Shown here: in pieces, positions 60,859 to 64,000 of the stretch
Numbering within the stretch: the first letter of the stretch is position 1
How the letters are laid out: each line of letters starts with the position of its first letter
Source: Mesocentrotus franciscanus
Lineage: Eukaryota > Echinodermata > Echinoidea > Camarodonta > Strongylocentrotidae
Assembly: GCA_037976565.1 (NCBI GenBank)
Contig: CP137684.1
Location: 23,983,010 to 24,047,009 of the forward strand
Reading direction: 5' to 3'
Length of the DNA stretch: 64,000 nt
The notes under the pieces: generated by a model
Database searches by the model: none
What the model saw: only the letters and a program-made list of their open reading frames with translations
What the model was told of the DNA's origin: nothing
Made by a program: the position numbers and the translations under genes

Positions 60859-60972
60859 TTGTTTCGCACATAGTCCCAGTATAGCCCAGTACGCAGGCAC
60901 AAGTATAAGTGTTCACTCCATCAGTACAAGTTCCTCCATTCATACAAGGATCAGGAGTACAATCGTCGATAT
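60859..60972 (-). CDS. EGF exon, unit 33
   Basis: Same peptide, TAT; matches unit 31, completing a two-unit duplication. Confidence 0.92.
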
Positions 60973-61767
60973 CTGTGCAAATTGAGTTCCAAAGACAATA
61001 AATGGGATAAAAGAGACCAGAATAACATTTCATTTTTGTCAAATATATTTTCATTTGGCGGATAACAGGAAAATCAAGAGACAAAACTGGCATTTTAAAT
61101 GCAAATAAAGACAGTTTTAATTGAATTAGTTCATTTGTAAAGCTTTTAATACATTATTTAAATGAAACACGTCAAGTAAGTATCTCTTTTAATGTTTGTA
61201 TCTTTATAAAAAAAACGAGGCCTTAGCAAGGAAATAGATTTTGGAAAAAAATCTCATCGTCTCACAAAACTTAGCGTGCCCCTGTCAGACTTAAAGGGTT
61301 ACTGAAGCAAATTCCTTTCATTCGGGGTGAAATGAATGTGAAAATAGACACCGCAGCGCCACAAATTGAATCGCTATAATCATGAAACTCCATACCAGTC
61401 TTATCTTACTTGAAAACAAATCATTATTAATAAAGATCGTTGTGGTAATCACAATTTCAAATCTGTTCTGAAAAGTACCATGCACTCCCGTTTTCCATTT
61501 GTCTACTCGAAGTTGGGAAAAGCGTAGTTTCTTTCATTATTGCACCAATAGGTGAGACACCCTAACATCGTTTGTCTGTACTTTCATTCCTGTCGACTCT
61601 GAATTATGAAAAACGTTCAAGATTCTCCTCACCAAAGACTTAAGGTTTCTTTCTTTTTAGTTTCTTGTTCGCTCCTTATCTACAATGTCTTGATGAGCAA
61701 GGTGCAATTGCTTTACAAAAAAATGTACGAATATAGGTATGTCAATCGCTTTGACTGTGTATCTTAC

Positions 61768-61881
61768 TTGTTTCGCACATAGTCCCAGTATAGCCCAGTA
61801 CGCAGGCACAAGTATAAGTGTTCACTCCATCAGTACAAGTTCCTCCATTCATACAAGGATCAGGAGTACAATCGTCGATAT
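61768..61881 (-). CDS. EGF exon, unit 34
   Basis: Same peptide, TAT, gaccag border; 909 bases from unit 33. Confidence 0.92.
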
Positions 61882-62674
61882 CTGTGCAAATTGAGTTCCA
61901 AAGACAATAAATGGGATAAAAGAGACCAGAATAACATTTCATTTTTGTCAAATATATTTTCATTTGGCGGATAACAGGAAAATCAAGAGACAAAACTGGC
62001 ATTTTAAATGCAAATAAAGACAGTTTTAATTGAATTAGTTCATTTGTAAAGCTTTTAATACATTATTTAAATGAAACACTTCAAGTAAGTATCTCTTTTA
62101 ATGTTTGTATCTTTATAAAAACGAGGCCTTAGCAAGAAAATAGATTTTGGAAAAAAATCTCATCGTCTCACAAAACTTAGTGTGCCCCTGTCAGACTTAA
62201 AGGGTTACTGAAGCAAATTCCTTTCATTCGGGGGTGAAATGAATGTGAAAATAGACACTGCAGCGCCACAAATTGAATCGCTATAATCATGAAACTTCAT
62301 ACCAGTCTTATCTTACTTGAAAACAAATCATTATTAATAAAGATCGTTGTGGTAATCACAATTTCAAATCTGTTCTGAAAAGTACCATGCACTCCCGTTT
62401 TCCATTTGTCTACTCGAAGTTGGGAAAAGCGTAGTTTCTTTCATTATTGCACCAATAGGTGAGACACCCTAACATCGTTTGTCTGTACTTTCATTCCTGT
62501 CGACTCTGAATTATGAAAAAATTTCAAGATTCTCCTCACCAAAGACTTAAGGTTTCTTTCTTTTTAGTTTCTTGTTCGCTCCTTATCTACAATGTCTTGA
62601 TGAGCAAGGTGCAATTGCTTTACAAAAAAATGTACGAATATAGGTATGTCAATCGCTTTGACTGTGTATCTTAC

Positions 62675-62788
62675 TTGTTTCGCACATAGTCCCAGTATAG
62701 CCCAGTACGCAGGCACAAGTATAAGTGTTCACTCCATCAGTACAAGTTCCTCCATTCATACAAGGATCAGGAGTACAATCGTCGATAT
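62675..62788 (-). CDS. EGF exon, unit 35
   Basis: Same peptide, TAT, gaccag border; 907 bases from unit 34. Confidence 0.92.
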
Positions 62789-63587
62789 CTGTGCAAATTG
62801 AGTTCCAAAGACAATAAATGGGATAAAAGAGACCAGAATAACATTTCATTTTTGTCAAATATATTTTCATTTGGCGGATAACAGGAAAATCAAGAGACAA
62901 AACTGGCATTTTAAATGCAAATAAAGACAGTTTTAATTGAATTAGTTCATTTGTAAAGCTTTTAATACATTATTTAAATGAAACACTTCAAGTAAGTATC
63001 TCTTTTAATGTTTGTATCTTTATAAAAACGAGGCCTTAGCAAGAAAATAGATTTTGGAAAAAAATCTCATCGTCTCACAAAACTTAGTGTGCCCCTGTCA
63101 GACTAAAAGGGTTACTGAAGCAAATTCCTTTCATTCGGGGGTGAAATGAATGTGAAAATAGACACTGCAGCGCCACAAATTGAATCGCTATAATCATGAA
63201 ACTTCATACCAGTCTTATCTTACTTGAAAACAAATCATTATTAATAAAGATCGTTGTGGTAATCACAATTTCAAATCTGTTCTGAAAAGTACCATGCACT
63301 CCCGTTTTCCATTTGTCTACTCGAAGTTGGGAAAAGCGTAGTTTCTTTCATTATTGCACCAATAGGTGAGACACCCTAAAATCGTTTGTCTGTACTTTCA
63401 TTCCTGTCGACTCTGAATTATGAAAAAACGTTCAAGATTCTCCTCACCAAAGACTTAAGGTTTCTTTCTTTTTAGTTTCTTGTTCGCTCCTTATCTACAA
63501 TGTCTTGATGAGCAAGGTGCAATTGCTTTACAAAAAAATGTACGAATATAGGTACTGTATGTCAATCGCTTTGACTGTGTATCTTAC

Positions 63588-63701
63588 TTGTTTCGCACAT
63601 AGTCCCAGTATAGCCCAGTACGCAGGCACAAGTATAAGTGTTCACTCCATCAGTACAAGTTCCTCCATTCATACAAGGATCAGGAGTACAATCGTCGATA
63701 T
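63588..63701 (-). CDS. EGF exon, unit 36
   Basis: Same peptide, TAT, gaccag border; the most 5' exon in gene sense inside the window. The array continues past 64000. Confidence 0.92.
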
Positions 63702-64000
63702 CTGTGCAAATTGAGTTCCAAAGACAATAAATGGGATAAAAGAGACCAGAATAACATTTCATTTTTGTCAAATATATTTTCATTTGGCGGATAACAGGAA
63801 AATCAAGAGACAAAACTGGCATTTTAAATGCAAATAAAGACAGTTTTAATTGAATTAGTTCATTTGTAAAGCTTTTAATACATTATTTAAATGAAACACT
63901 TCAAGTAAGTCTCTTTTAATGTTTGTATCTTTATAAAAACGAGGCCTTAGCAAGAAAATAGATTTTGGAAAAAAAATCTCATCGTCTCACAAAACTTAGT

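Larger units (their letters stand above)
31275..64000 (-). repeat. tandem array of 36 EGF-exon units, about 0.9 kb each
   Basis: Thirty-six head-to-tail units (start-to-start 886 to 916 bases, once 1438 because of an inserted MITE) run from the gap to the window edge and continue beyond it. Each has one 114-nt minus-strand EGF exon with acceptor tttgcacag and donor gtaagat, and about 790 bases of intron. Introns vary mainly in A/T run length, short indels and a few diagnostic bases. Exons vary at only two positions, both silent. Together the exons encode 1368 residues. Phase 1-1 exons can be added or skipped without frame change. The contig begins and the window ends within units, so the true copy number is unknown. 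Confidence 0.95.

Noticed and set aside
31275..64000. A CRISPR or bacterial repeat array.
   Set aside because: Units are 0.9 kb, contain spliced EGF exons and sit in eukaryotic DNA.

Overview
Eukaryotic, AT-rich, intron-rich DNA. It was read from three contigs (1-12306, 12807-30774, 31275-64000) joined by two runs of exactly 500 N. An animal, most probably a marine deuterostome and perhaps an echinoderm, is suggested by three things: a Notch/fibropellin-type calcium-binding EGF exon array with phase 1-1 introns, a MUC4-like NIDO-AMOP-VWD gene, and a (TTAGGG)n tract with tRNA-derived SINEs and foldback elements in the introns. The species is not proven.

Almost everything coding belongs to one gene model. 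The right contig (31275-64000) is a tandem array of 36 units of about 0.9 kb. Each unit carries one minus-strand 114-nt exon for a 38-residue cbEGF domain, and all 36 encode the same peptide. The middle contig (12807-30774) carries, on the plus strand, seven exons for a NIDO domain and an AMOP domain. The left contig (1-12306) carries, on the minus strand, copies of the last five of those exons plus two further exons for a VWD domain with a GDPH motif. Splice phases agree at every junction I could read: EGF 1-1, then exon 1 (1-0), exons 2-4 (0-0), exon 5 (0-1), exons 6 and 7 (1-1), VWD exon 8 (1-0), exon 9 (0-). The inferred protein order is (EGF)36 or more, NIDO, AMOP, VWD, with both ends outside the window.

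The scaffold looks misassembled. Bases 2778-12306 and 21267-30774 are near-identical inverted copies of about 9.5 kb. Each copy stops exactly at a contig end, as expected of an unmerged dovetail overlap (probably two haplotypes). Flipping the middle contig puts EGF, NIDO, AMOP and VWD exons on one strand in one order, so a single gene would span the whole 64 kb. A diverged piece of the EGF-array intron at the start of the middle contig (12807-12970) supports that join.

Layout: 1-12306, VWD, AMOP and NIDO exons (minus) with foldback elements, SINEs and a LINE relic in introns; 12807-17009, intron with tandem repeats and pyrimidine tracts; 17010-30774, NIDO and AMOP exons (plus) and the second copy of the duplicated segment; 31275-64000, the EGF exon array, interrupted once by a TTAA-flanked MITE at 51112-51633.
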